The translations under genes were made by a program, and so were the position numbers. From Panicum virgatum (taxonomy: Eukaryota; Streptophyta; Magnoliopsida; Poales; Poaceae), in the NCBI RefSeq assembly GCF_016808335.1, contig NC_053146.1:31349495-31413494 (forward strand): a DNA stretch of 64,000 bases, written 5' to 3'. Below, in pieces: positions 33,627 through 45,101 of this stretch (its first letter is position 1; each line of letters begins with the position of its first letter). The notes under the pieces are model-generated. The model was not told the origin of the DNA. It searched no databases and was given only the letters and a program-made list of their open reading frames with translations.

Positions 33627-36600
33627 CTGGGCTGGCTAGCAAAGAGATCTGGATAGGTCTTCTTCAACTCATCTTCTCGCTCCCAAGTAGCCTCAGCTTC
33701 ACTGTGATGACTCCACTGAACTCTGCACATCCTGATGCGCTTGTTCCGAGTAACCCTCTCCGATGTCTCCAAAATCTTCACCGGATGCTCAGTATAAGTC
33801 AGGTCTTCCTGCACATCGACTCCATCCAGGGGTGCCTGCTCCTCGGGTACTCGCAAACACCTCTTCAGCTGAGATATATGGAAGACATCATGAACTCCTG
33901 AGAGGCTGAGAGGTAACTCCAGGCGATAAGCAACTTCGCCTTTCCGCTCTAGCACCTTGAATGGCCCCACATACCGAGGTGCTAACTTCCCTTTGACATT
34001 AAACCTGCGGATTCCTCTCATCGGAGACACCTTCAGATACACATAATCACCGACACTGAAAGTCAGGTCTCTCCGTTTGCCATCAGCATAGCTCTTCTGC
34101 CTGCTCTGTGCAATCCTCAGATTTTCTCGCACAGACTGAACCATCTGCTCTGCATCATCTATGATCTCAGGGCCAAAGAGCTGCTTCTCACCAATCTGAT
34201 CCCAATAGAGAGGAGTCCTGCACTTTCTGCCATACAATGCCTCAAAGGGAGACTTCTTCAGACTGGCCTGATAGCTGTTGTTATATGAGAACTCAGCATA
34301 TGACAGGCACTTATCCCAACTAGTACCATACTGAATAGCACAAGCTCTCAGCATATCCTCCAACACTTGGTTGGTTCTCTCTGTCTGCCCATCTGTCTGA
34401 GGGTGATAAGCCGTACTGAAACGCAGCTTCGTATCCAACGAATCATGAAGCTGCTCCCAGAACCGAGAAGTGAACTGAGACCCTCTGTCAGATATGATCT
34501 TCTTAGGCACACCATGTAAGCAGACAATCCGAGAGATGTACAACTCTGCAAGTCTAGCTCCGGAGTAAGTAGTGTTCACCGGAATGAAATGAGCAACCTT
34601 CGTCAGACGATCCACTACTACCCAAATGGAGTTGTACCCTTTCTGAGTACGAGGCAATCCAACAATGAAGTCCATAGTGATTTCCTCCCATTTCCACTCT
34701 GGAATCTTCAAAGGCTGTAATAGACCTGCTGGCCTCTGGTGCTCAGCCTTGACACGCTGATAGGTGTCACAAATAGCCACGTACTCTGCCACTGAACGCT
34801 TCATCCCATACCACCAGAAACGTTCCTTCAGATCATAATACATCTTCGTGCTGCCCGGATGAATAGAATAAGCTGTATCATGGGCCTCACTCAGAATCAA
34901 CTTTCGAAGATCCTTCACATCTGGCACACATATCCGGTTCTTGTACCACAAAGTACCCTGATCATCCTCTCTGAAATGAGGAGCCTTGCCCTTCCTGAGC
35001 AACTCACAAATCTCCTGCAGCTTCTCATCATCTTTCTGATGCTGCCTGATCTCTGACTCTAGAGTCGGTACTGCCTCAAAAGCTGCACTAGAGGTATGAT
35101 GCAAGAAGCCTAGACTCAACTGCTCGAACTCCTCGCATAACTCTGGAGGCATCTGGAAAGTCACGGCCATGTTGACATAACTTCTTCAGCTCAGAGCATC
35201 TGCTACAACATTGGCCTTGCCCGGATGATAGTGAATCTCCAGGTCATAGTCCTTAACTAACTCTAGCCATCTTCTCTGCCGCATGTTCAGCTCATTCTGC
35301 GTGAAAATGTACTTGAGGCTCTTGTGATCAGTGTAGATATCACACCGCTGCCCATACAAGTAATGCCTCCAAATCTTCAGAGCATGCACAACTGCGGCTA
35401 ACTCAAGATCATGAGTAGGATAATTCAGCTCATGCTGACGTAACTGCCGTGAAGCATAAGCTATCACTCTGCCCTCCTGCATCAGAACACACCCAAGACC
35501 ATCCTTCGAAGCATCACAATATACCGTGAACCTCTTCGTCTGGTCTGGCAGAGTCAGGACTGGTGCCGTAGTCAACCTTTTCTTCAGCTCATCAAAGGCC
35601 CTCTGACGCTCATCAGTCCACACGAAAGCCACATTTTTCTCCAGCAAAAAAGTCAAAGGCTTCGCGATCTTGGAGAAATTCTCAATGAACCTCCGATAAT
35701 ATCCAGCTAAGCCCAAGAAAGACCTGACTTCCTTTACTGTCTGCGGTGTCTCCCACTCTAGCACATCCTTCACCTTGCTCGGATCAACAGCAATGCCTCC
35801 CTGAGAGATAACATGACCGAGGAATGGAACCTCGTCAATCCAGAACTCGCACTTGCTGAACTTGGCATACAACTGATGCTCTCTCAATCTCTGCAATACG
35901 AGTCTCAGATGCTCCTCATGCTCTTCTTCTGTCTTGGAGAAGATCAGAATATCATCGATGAAAATCACCACAAAGACATCCAGATAATCCATGAAAACCA
36001 TGTTCATCAGATGCATGAAGTAAGCCGGGGCATTAGTCAAGCCGAAGGACATGACTGTATACTCATATAGCCCATACTTGCAGGTGAATGCCGTCTTCGG
36101 AATATCCCCAGGACGGATCCTCAGCTGAAAATATCCCGAACGAAGATCAATCTTCGAGAATATACGAGCACCTCGAAGAGATCCTCAATACGGGGCAGTG
36201 GATGCTTGTTCTTGATAGTAACTGCATTCAGCTCCCGATAATCGACACACATCCTCTTCGAGCCATCCTTCTTATCTACCAGCAATAATGGAAAAGCCCA
36301 AGGAGAGAAGCTGCGACGGATATAGCCCTTGGCTAGCAACTCATCAATAGTCTTCTTAACTTCTTCATGCTCTATAGGTGCCATACGGTAGGGCCGCTTT
36401 GCAATAGGAGCTGTGCCTGGCAAGAGATCAATACAAAACTCAATGGCGCGTTCAGGCGGCATACCTGGCAAATCATCCGGAAAGACATCCGGGAATTCAG
36501 ACACCACACGAATACCGTCCGTGGGTCTAGCCTCCATCTGATGAAGAAATCCAGAAGGCTCTACTGCACTGATAACAACCTCTTGGCCACTGGAAGCTGA

Positions 36601-38187
36601 TAGCAAGACTGTCCTCTGAGCACAATCTATCCGAACTCCCCATTTGGCCAGAGTCTCCATTCCCAGAATGACATCAATGCCCTTGGTGTCTAGCACCATC
36701 AGATCAGTACAGAACTCTACTCCCCTCAAGGAAATACTGACTCTCGGGCAGTAAGTGTGAGACCTCAACTGTCCTCCCGGTGAAGATACTAACAGGCACC
36801 TCTTTAATGTGCTAGTATGAATACCATGATGCTCGACAAAAGACTGAGTAATGAAGGAATGCGTAGCACCAGTATCAAAAAGCACTGTAGCTGGATATGA
36901 ATTAACCATGAACGTACCAATAACCACGTTGGGAGCCTCGGCCGCTGACTCGGCCGTCACGTGGTTCACCCTGCCCTGTGCTGGCGCCCTGGGCTGAGCT
37001 GGGCGCCCCTGCTGTCCCGCCTGCGCCTTCCGGGGGCAAGCGTTGGCGTAGTGCCCCGGCTGGCCGCAGTGAAAGCAGGTGCGAGGAGGTCCCTGAGCCT
37101 GCTGTCCGGTAGGAGCTGCCGGACGTGGAGCCTGCGGTGCCGGTGGAGCTGGTAGAGCAGTACAAGCCGGAGGTGCCGGTAACCTCTGGCCCTGACCTGC
37201 CTGCTGCTGTCGAGGCGGGTACTGCTGCGGTGGCCTCTGCTGGTACTGCTGAGGAGGCCGGTACTGCTGCTGGTACTGCTGGGGCGGCTGGAGGCGTGGA
37301 CGAGTGTTGCTGCCGGAAGCAACGGGGACAACCTTCCTCTTCTTGTCCTCCATCTCCAGGTGCTTGCGCTCAGTGTTGAGCGCGCTGTCAACCAGATGGT
37401 TGAAGTCGTCGAAGCGGAGGTTGAGCAGCGCGTACTGGAGGTAGTCCTCAAGGCCCTCCATGAAGTGCTCCTGCTTCTTGCGGTCATCCGCAACCTCGGC
37501 AGGGGCGTAGCGTGCCAGCTGAAGAAAGCGATCACGATACTCCGTGACCGACATAGTCCCCTGAATTCACAAAGACAGATAGATATCGGAAGATTAACTC
37601 AAGATTCATAAGGATAGAACAAGGGGGCATTAGCTCAAAAGAAAACGCTGAATGATTATACTTAAGATTACCTGCTTCAGTGCAAGGAACTCCTTCTGCT
37701 TCATCTTCATAACGCCCGCGGGGACGTTGTGGCTGCGGAAACGCTCCCTGAACTGGAGCCAAGTGAGAGACTCACGGTCATGTACTGGGTGGGACTCCCA
37801 CCAGTCCAAAGCTGCCCCTCGCAGCTGTCCTGCTGCGTACAAGACGCGCTCACGGTCATCGCACTGGGCGATGTCCAGCTGACGCTCCACTGCACGGAGC
37901 CAGTCGTCAGCCTGAAGAGGGTCGGACGTGTGAGAGAACGTCGGCGGGTGACCCCTCAGGAACTCAGCACGCCTGTCACGAGGCTGCGGCGGTGGAGGAG
38001 GCGGAGGCTGAGTGTGAGCCTGCTGAAGAGCCTGAACAGTGTTGTTCAGGGTGGCCATCATCTGCATCTGGAGCTGGAAGTACTGCTCCGGAGTCAAAGG
38101 CGGTGGCATCGGGATCCCGGTCCCCTGGGTGTTCTGACCCTGGTTGTTCTGCCCCTGCTGGTCAGAACCACGCCTGGTGTTCACCAT
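33560..38187 (-). pseudogene. gag-pol of K2
   Basis: Gag exon 1 is 38187-37672, the intron 37671-37561 (GT-AG, phase 0), and exon 2 starts at 37560. Gag, zinc knuckle ([14 protein letters not shown]), protease and the RT N-terminus are open to about 36175. An 11-bp deletion between short TTCGA repeats shifts the frame inside RT, after PRIEDLF. A TGA at about 35187-35189 (after ADALS) breaks the RNase H/integrase link. Integrase and chromodomain are then open to the 3' end. Insertion of Kx removed the original stop codon, and 21 extra residues from Kx follow QPS before a TGA at 33560-33562. Confidence 0.88.
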
Positions 38188-38740
38188 CTGATTTGAACAA
38201 AAGATTTCACGAGTAAGGATATTGCAGGAATAAATTCAGATGGGTATGATAACTCTTTGCGGAAAAAGACTCAGCCATGATAAAGTAGACAGGATAGAGT
38301 GGACTGTTTTACCCCCAACGATCTAACTCATTTTATTAATTAGTTAATTTTAACATCAGAGTGATTTTCTTTAAACAAATTTAAACTACTAAGCTATGCA
38401 ATCAGGCGAAAATCCAAATCAAACATGTAGCATAATAACAAGCAGACAATTTTCACGACTTAGCCGAGTTTAGCAATAGACTCGACTAACACAACGCGTC
38501 GCAGAACGTGCTATCGTTTTATTATAAAAGGGTCTCCTAGCTAACTCATGGTGGTCAGATGACTGATTCAGGCCAAAATCTACGAAAACTATTCTTCAGA
38601 GAGAGAAATCAAGGCAAGAAGGGTAAAAGTCATAGAAGTCAAGGGGTATAATAGTAAAATAGTTTCAGCAGACAAGGATTGGAGAGAAGAAGTCCTAAAA
38701 CTAGACCAGTTCTATCTAGGCTTCGTCCTACAGTCGATAC
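38188..38740 (-). other. Leader of K2
   Basis: A/T-rich leader like that of K1, with the same hairpin near 38460-38490. No gene seen. Confidence 0.7.
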
Positions 38741-38753
38741 GGCTCTGATACCA
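38741..38753 (-). other. Primer binding site of K2 (initiator tRNA-Met)
   Basis: TGGTATCAGAGCC on the minus strand, 3 bp from the LTR that starts at 38757. Confidence 0.9.
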
Positions 38754-38756
38754 CTC

Positions 38757-41700
38757 TGTAACACCCGGTTTATAAAAGGACATAAACCGAGCAATCATAT
38801 ATGTGCCAGGATCAAGTCACACGTATATACAACAGAATGAACAGTATATCACAGCACATATCACGAATAAGACATAATAAATCGAAATACGAATGTTATT
38901 TATTACATTAATGACAAAATGTCTGATACAGCGGAAGCGAAGTACAAAATACGATAAAGCTCTCCGAAGCTGAAGCAGGGCGCCACAGGGACGTCGACTG
39001 GGAGACGAACACCTAGAAGTCCTCGTAGTCCTGGTAGCGCTGGACGAACTCCCTCGTGTCGGCAGGAACTGAGCAGCAGTAGCGTAGCCAAGAGGAAAAA
39101 GTAGAGAAGAGGCAAGAGTGAGTACACAACTTGTACTCAACAAGTATAACACAAACTATGAGGCTCTAGGCTGGCTGACTGACTGCATTAGCTTTTAAGT
39201 CCTGGCAAAATTTTATTAAAGCTATTTACTACGAGTTGATGAATTACCATTAACCCAGTTACATAGTAATTAATCAGAATTAATTAAGAAACTACTGAGA
39301 ACCAAACCGAAACCAAGCCACCAAGGTAACCCCGAGAAGCACCTCCCTCGTCGGAAGGAGATAACTCCACTAATCAAAAGGAGAATCTGGGCCGCTCATA
39401 ACCGTGAGCACGGCTAGTATACCAGTTTTACACTCTGCAGAGGTTGCACATCTTTACCCACAAGTCGTGAGCTACGCCAGTTGTTCATCACACTTCCTTA
39501 GGTGAGATGACTAGCGACTCACTACGAGGCCGTTACAAAGGATCTCGTTGGTAAGGCGTAACCGCGAGAGATAGGTCAGCGACGATGGGGCCCACCTCCG
39601 GGGGTACAAGCACAGGAGCGCAATCCAAGCACAGACCAGCCGGAGGAGCAGGGACCATTGAAGCTTGCTACTCTTGCCCCGCAGGTAAGTTACTCCAAAC
39701 CAAAAAGACCTAATTAGTGAGCCAAGTCTATCCCATTCTAGCCTTGTGGTAGCGCTGTTGTCCCAGTTGTCGCTCTGTGAACCGGTCCTTATGGAGAGTG
39801 GCCAACCAGGCAGTAAGCACCGTGCTGGCCCCCTAAACCATGTTTCTAACAAAACCAGTTTTAACGAGAAGTGAGCCACTCAAGCCACACAGAGTGTCAC
39901 TCTCAGAATTAAATTCAAGTGAACCATTAATCAATTTAATTAAAAAGGACCAAAGTGTGTTATAGCGCAGCAACCTAGCACAACTAACCAAAATGCAACC
40001 CCAAAGGTATATTTAAAGGATATAAACTGGCTAGGAAATCCTTAAAGGCATACAATATTAAAATGCAGTATGAAAATGTATTTAAAAGTGATGGGTTGTT
40101 CATGTTATACTTGCCTTCCTCGTACTGCTCCTGCTGCTGCTCAAAGTGCTCGGAAGACGGCTGCTCCGGGTACTGGTACTGGGGCTCCTCAGATGGATCA
40201 ACGTCTACTCACGAACACATGGCCAAAACAATGCACGATAATAAGCAAACAAGCAAACTCTAACAAAAGCTAAAGAACAGTACAACAATACATAAAAACA
40301 GCAAGAAAAACTAAGCCAAAACTATTCTACGCGTTAGAACGATCGCGTGGACATAAAGAACGCTAAAAACGGAGCTAAAACGCGTAATCTAGGCTAAAAA
40401 CAAGTTCTAGGGGCTTATTTGTAAGTAAACTGAAGTTCCAGGGACTTTTCTGCTAAAATCGAGGGCTAAAACATAATTAAACCTTAGTTCCAGGGTCTAG
40501 CGCGCAAAAAGGCAGGCCTGGACGGCGGGTTCTAATAGGGAAAAGCTCAGGGGCCAAAACGAATAAATCAGGGGCGGATTTGGAAATACTTTTGAACTAC
40601 CAGGGACGGCGGGTTTATTCAGTGATAGTTGGAGGGCTCTTAAGCAAAAGGTACAGGCCGAAGTGGTACGTTTGATTTTCGGCCGTCGGATCTGGATCGA
40701 GTGGTTTGGATCTAACCGGGGGGGGGGGGTGATCTAATCGCGGCCACGGGTCCTGGATCGGACGGCTCAGGGTGAGGGAAGCTCGGGGCGGCGGCGGGAG
40801 GTCGCCGGAGAGGGGGCTCCCGCGGCGGGGGCTCGCCGGAGACGCCCAACCCGGCGCTCCGGGGGTCAATCTGACCCGGGCTTGGGTCAGGGAGGTTCAG
40901 GGCGGGATGCGCAACCCACTGGAGTCTCGAGCGCGGGTCAGGGACGGCCGTAGCATAGTAAGCGGCGGTGGGGGCGGCTCGGCGTGGCAGAGCATCGCCG
41001 GCGACGGCGGTTGAGCCGCGGAATTGGCCCACGGGCTAAGCTAGCGCGACAAAAAGGAAGAGTGGGCATAGGGGGGCCTCACCGAGCTCCGGATCGAAGA
41101 GAAAGCCGGCGCAGAGGGCTCGACGGCGAAGACCGGCGGCGGCGAGGTTGCGACGGGTCGCTGCGGAGGTCGGAACAGAGGCCGCGGGCGGGCTCGGGGA
41201 AGTTCGTGGCCTCCGTGGAAAGCTCTCCCGGCGGCTTGCCGTGGTGGGGCGTCGGGGAGCGCCGGGAATCGCGGCGGCGGAGCTTCTGCTCTGACTCCGG
41301 GGTGCGGCGGCGCGACTTAGTGCGGCTGCTAGGGTTGCGGGGCGGCGCGTGGGGTGGATGGGTGCAGGGGGATCTCAGGGCGGTTTAAAAGGAAGGGGCT
41401 GGGGTCCTGGGCGTCCGTGCCACGGGGCGCGCGGGCGAGATCTCCGACGAGATGCCCGGCGGTAGTTGCGCGAGCGGGATCCGGAGGAGGGGGATGACCC
41501 TGGCGCGTGGGGCCGGGCCGTCAGCGGAACGGAGCGCGTGCAGTGCGGGCGAGCGGGCTGAGCGGGGTGTGCGGCGCCGATAGGTGGGGCCGGCGGCTCA
41601 GGTGGGTCGCGCGCGCGGAGCGGCGGGATGGCTGTGGAGCGGGCGTGCTGGGCCGGTGTGAGGCGGGTGCGGGAGAGGGCCGTGCGGAGGAGGGGGTGAA

Positions 41701-42100
41701 ACGGGCCGGGCGCAAGTGATGGAGGGGAGTGGGCCGCGGCAAAGGGTGCTGGACCGGGCCAGGCTGGCTGGGCTGAGTGCTGGGGTGGTTTGGGCTGGGT
41801 TTGGGTTGAGTTTGGGTCCGGTTGGGTTTGGTTGTGGGTTTGTTTTTCCTTTTCCTTTCTAAATTCTAACCAAAAACAACTAATTGAATTCAAACTAATT
41901 TGAATTCAAAACCTAACCACACAACAATAGAAAAGATGCTCCAGCATGAATGCAACACAAAAATTAAACCTATGATAAATTTTAATCATTAAGGAACAAA
42001 ATTGAATTAAATGCCCTACTAAGCACAATAAACCTTAAGAAAATAAATAAAGCCAATTAAATTTATTAACAAATGCTGAGATTTAAATTAGGGTGTTACA
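38757..42100 (-). repeat. 5' LTR of K2
   Basis: Near-identical to 28507-31854. It carries the same split reading frame: exon X 40204-40115, exon Y 39068-39013, exon W donor after 41083. It ends GGGTGTTACA at 42100 and is followed by K1 LTR sequence. Confidence 0.92.
39013..41083 (-). CDS. Split reading frame in the K2 5' LTR
   Basis: Exons X (40204-40115) and Y (39068-39013) are open and join in phase 1, with donor AAG/GCAAGT and acceptor CTGCTCAG. This copy keeps Glu where the 3' LTR copy has Gly. It is probably the version closer to the K2 ancestor. Confidence 0.48.
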
Positions 42101-43101
42101 AAGTCACACGTATATACAACAGAATGAACAGTATATCACAGCACATATCACGAATAAGACATAATAAATCGAAATACGAATGTTATTTATTACATTAATG
42201 ACATAAATGTCTGATACAGCGGAAGCGAAGTACAAGTACGATAAAAACTCTCCGAAGCTGAGCAGGGCGCCACAGGGACGTCGACTGGGAGACGAACGCC
42301 TAGAAGTCCTCGTAGTCCTGGTAGCGCTGAGCGAACTCCCTCGCGTCGGCAGGAACTGAGCAGCAGTAGAGTATCCCAGAGGAAAAAGTAGAGAAGAGGC
42401 AAGAGTGAGTACACAATCGTACTCAACAAGTATAACACAAACTATGAGGCTCTAGGTTGGCTGACTGACTGCATTAGCTTTTAAGACTTGGCAAAATTTT
42501 ATTAAAGCTATTTACTACAAGTTGATGAATTACCATTAACCCAGTTACATAGTAATTAATCAGAATTAATTCAGAAACTACTGAGAACCATACCAAACCA
42601 AACCAAGGTAACCCCGAGAGGCACCTCCCTCGTCGGAAGGAGACAACCCCACTAATCAAAAGGAGGATCTGGGCCGCTCATAACCGTGAGCACGGCTAGT
42701 ATACCAGTTTTACACTCTGCAGAGGTTGCACATCTTTACCCACAAGTCGTGAGCTACACTAGTTGTTCATCACACTTCCTTAGGTGAGATGACTAGCAAA
42801 CTCACTACGAGGCCTTTACAAAGAATCTCGTTGGTAAGGAATAACCGCGAGGGTTGGATCGGCGACCATGTAGCAGGTCTAGTGGGCGTCAAGAATACCA
42901 CAGACGAGGCCACTTAGTACGAGGGACATAGAAGCTTACCACCCTTGCCCTGCAGGTAAGTTACTCCAAACCAAAAAGACCTAATTATTATGCCAAGACC
43001 GTCCCATTCCAGTCTTGTGGTAGCGCTGTTGTCCCAGGTTGTCGCTCTATGAACCGGTCCTTATGGAGAGTGGCCAACCCAGCAATAAGCACCGTGCTGG
43101 C
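42101..43101 (-). repeat. Remnant of the K1 5' LTR
   Basis: It corresponds to 20187-21187 of the K1 3' LTR and shares its type-specific sites (GTATCCCAGAGG, ACAAGTACGATAAAAACTC). It starts at LTR base 58 because K2 inserted there, and stops after GTGCTGGC where K3 inserted. Exon Y of the LTR reading frame is present at 42355-42300. The missing 2.1 kb should follow K3 beyond 64000. Confidence 0.88.
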
Positions 43102-44115
43102 TGTAACACCCGGTTTATAAAAGAACATAAACCGAGCAATCATATACGTGCCAGGATCAAGTCACACGTATATACAATAGAATGAACAGTATATCATAGC
43201 ACATATCACGAATAAGACATAATAAATCGAAATACGAATGTTATTTATTACAATAATGACAAAATGTCTGATACAGCGGAAGCGAAGTACAAAATACGAA
43301 TAAAGCTCTCTGAAGCTGAAGCGGGGCGCCACAGGGACGTCGACTGGGAGACGAAGCACCTAGAAGTCCTCGTAGTCCTGGTAGCGCTGGACGAACTCCC
43401 TCGTGTCGGCAGGAACTGAGCAGCAGTAGCGTAGCCAAGAGGAAAAAGTAGAGAAGAGGCAAGAGTGAGTACACAACTTGTACTCAACAAGTATAACACA
43501 AACTATGAGGCTCTAGGCTGGCTGACTCAACTGCATTAGCTTTTAAGTGTTGGCAAAATTTTATTAAAGCTATTTACTACGAGTTGATGAATTACCATTA
43601 ACCCAGTTACATAGTAATTAATCAGAATTAATTATACTACTACTGAGAACCAAACCACGACCAAGCCACCAAGGTAACCCCGAGAAGCACCTCCCTCGTC
43701 GGAAGGAGATAACTTCACTAATCAAAAGGAGGATCTGGGCCGCTCATAACCGTGAGCACGGCTAGTATACCAGTTTTACACTCTGCAGAGGTTGCACATC
43801 TTTACCCACAAGTCGTGAGCTAAGCCAGTTGTTCATCACACTTCCTTAGGTGAGATGGCTAGCGACTCACTACGAGGCCTTTAAAAAGAATCTCGTTGGT
43901 AAGGCGTAACCGCGAGAGTTAGGTCGGCGACGATGGGGCCCACCTCCGGGGGTACAAGCACAGGAGCGCAATCCAAGCACAGACCAAGCCGGAGGAGCAG
44001 GGACCATTGAAGCTTACTACTCTTGCCCCGCAGGTAAGTTACTCCAAACCAAAAAGATCTAATTATTACGCCAAGTCTATCCCATTCTAGCCTTGTGGTA
44101 GCGCTGTTGTCCCAG
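43102..44115 (-). repeat. 3' LTR of K3, left segment
   Basis: The 1014 bp from the LTR end to the K4 insertion site. Contains exon Y of the LTR reading frame (43415-43360). CCCAG at 44111-44115 is the target site duplicated by K4. Confidence 0.92.
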
Positions 44116-45101
44116 TGTAACACCCTAATTTTAAATTTCAGTATTTATTAATAAATTAATTGGCTTTAGTTAAATTTTTTAAGGTTTATTGTGTTTAGTT
44201 GGCATTTAATCTAATTTTTGTCCCTAATTAATTAAAATTTATCATAGGTTTAAACCTTTTGTTGCATTCATGCTGGTGCATAATTTTGTTTGAGTGTGGG
44301 TGAATTCAAATTTTATTTGAATTCAAACTTTGATTGGTTTAGAAATAGAAAAGAAAGAGAAAATAGAAATAGAAAACAAAACCCTCAACCAAACCCAAAC
44401 CCCACTCTAACCCGGCCCAAAAACCCACCAGCTCAAGCCCATCCTCCCTCTCCCTTCCCGCGGGCCACTTCGGCCCAGACTCCCCCGCACGGCCCGCCCC
44501 CACGGCCTGCCTTCGCGCTGCGGCCCACGCCCGCGGCCCATCACCCTTCTTCCCCCCGGTCCGCTCGCGCTCGGCCCAGCCACCGCGAGCGCTCAGCAGT
44601 CCCGCACCGCAGCCGCTCGCCGCCAGCGCGTCGCCTCTCCCCCGCCTCACCCCGCTGACACCCGGGCCCCCCTCGTCAGCTCTATCTTCCCCGTCTCCTT
44701 CGCGCGCGCCAACGGAAACCGCCGCGATCCCCGGCGAACCCCGCGCCCGAATCCCGCACGCCGAGACCGGCCCTCCCTTCTTAAACCGCCCTGGCCCTCC
44801 CCAGCGCCCCATCTCCCCACACAGCCGCCACCCCTACGCCCCAGCGCCAACCCCGCGACCTCCGCCCGACGCAGAGCACCGCGCCGCCGCGGCCACGTCG
44901 CCTTGCCGCGCCACCACCCCTGCCAAGCTCTCCCAGAACTCCGCCCCGAGTCCAGGCTTCGCCTCTAGCCCTCTAACCTCGACCACAACCTTTACAGCGC
45001 CGGAATTTCCGCCAAGGGCCGAACGCCGGTGAGTAACCCGCCTTTCGATTTCTCGCCGCCGGTGGTCCTTGACCCGTCCTGACCCCTTGGTTTGCTCCGC
45101 A

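Larger units (their letters stand above)
28507..42100 (-). mobile_element. K2: Tekay-like chromovirus, minus strand, containing Kx
   Basis: Two LTRs of nearly identical sequence (28507-31854, 3348 bp; 38757-42100, 3344 bp) flank a leader, split gag and pol on the minus strand. It sits inside the 5' LTR of K1: the sequence right of it (AAGTCACACG, 42101 on) continues the K1 LTR from base 58. On the left the first 57-62 bp of the K1 LTR are absent, so the left LTR abuts the K1 primer site directly. Without Kx it is about 11.9 kb. Confidence 0.85.

Noticed and set aside
42101..43101. A separate solo LTR
   Set aside because: It has no LTR start or end and its type matches the K1 3' LTR, so it is a piece of the K1 5' LTR.
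45029..45101. A further intron upstream of exon W in the K4 LTR (GTGAGT ... CCGCAG)
   Set aside because: The signals look good in K4, but I could not find the donor in the K1 and K2 LTRs and the exon before it has no start codon and an in-frame stop. Kept only as a possibility.
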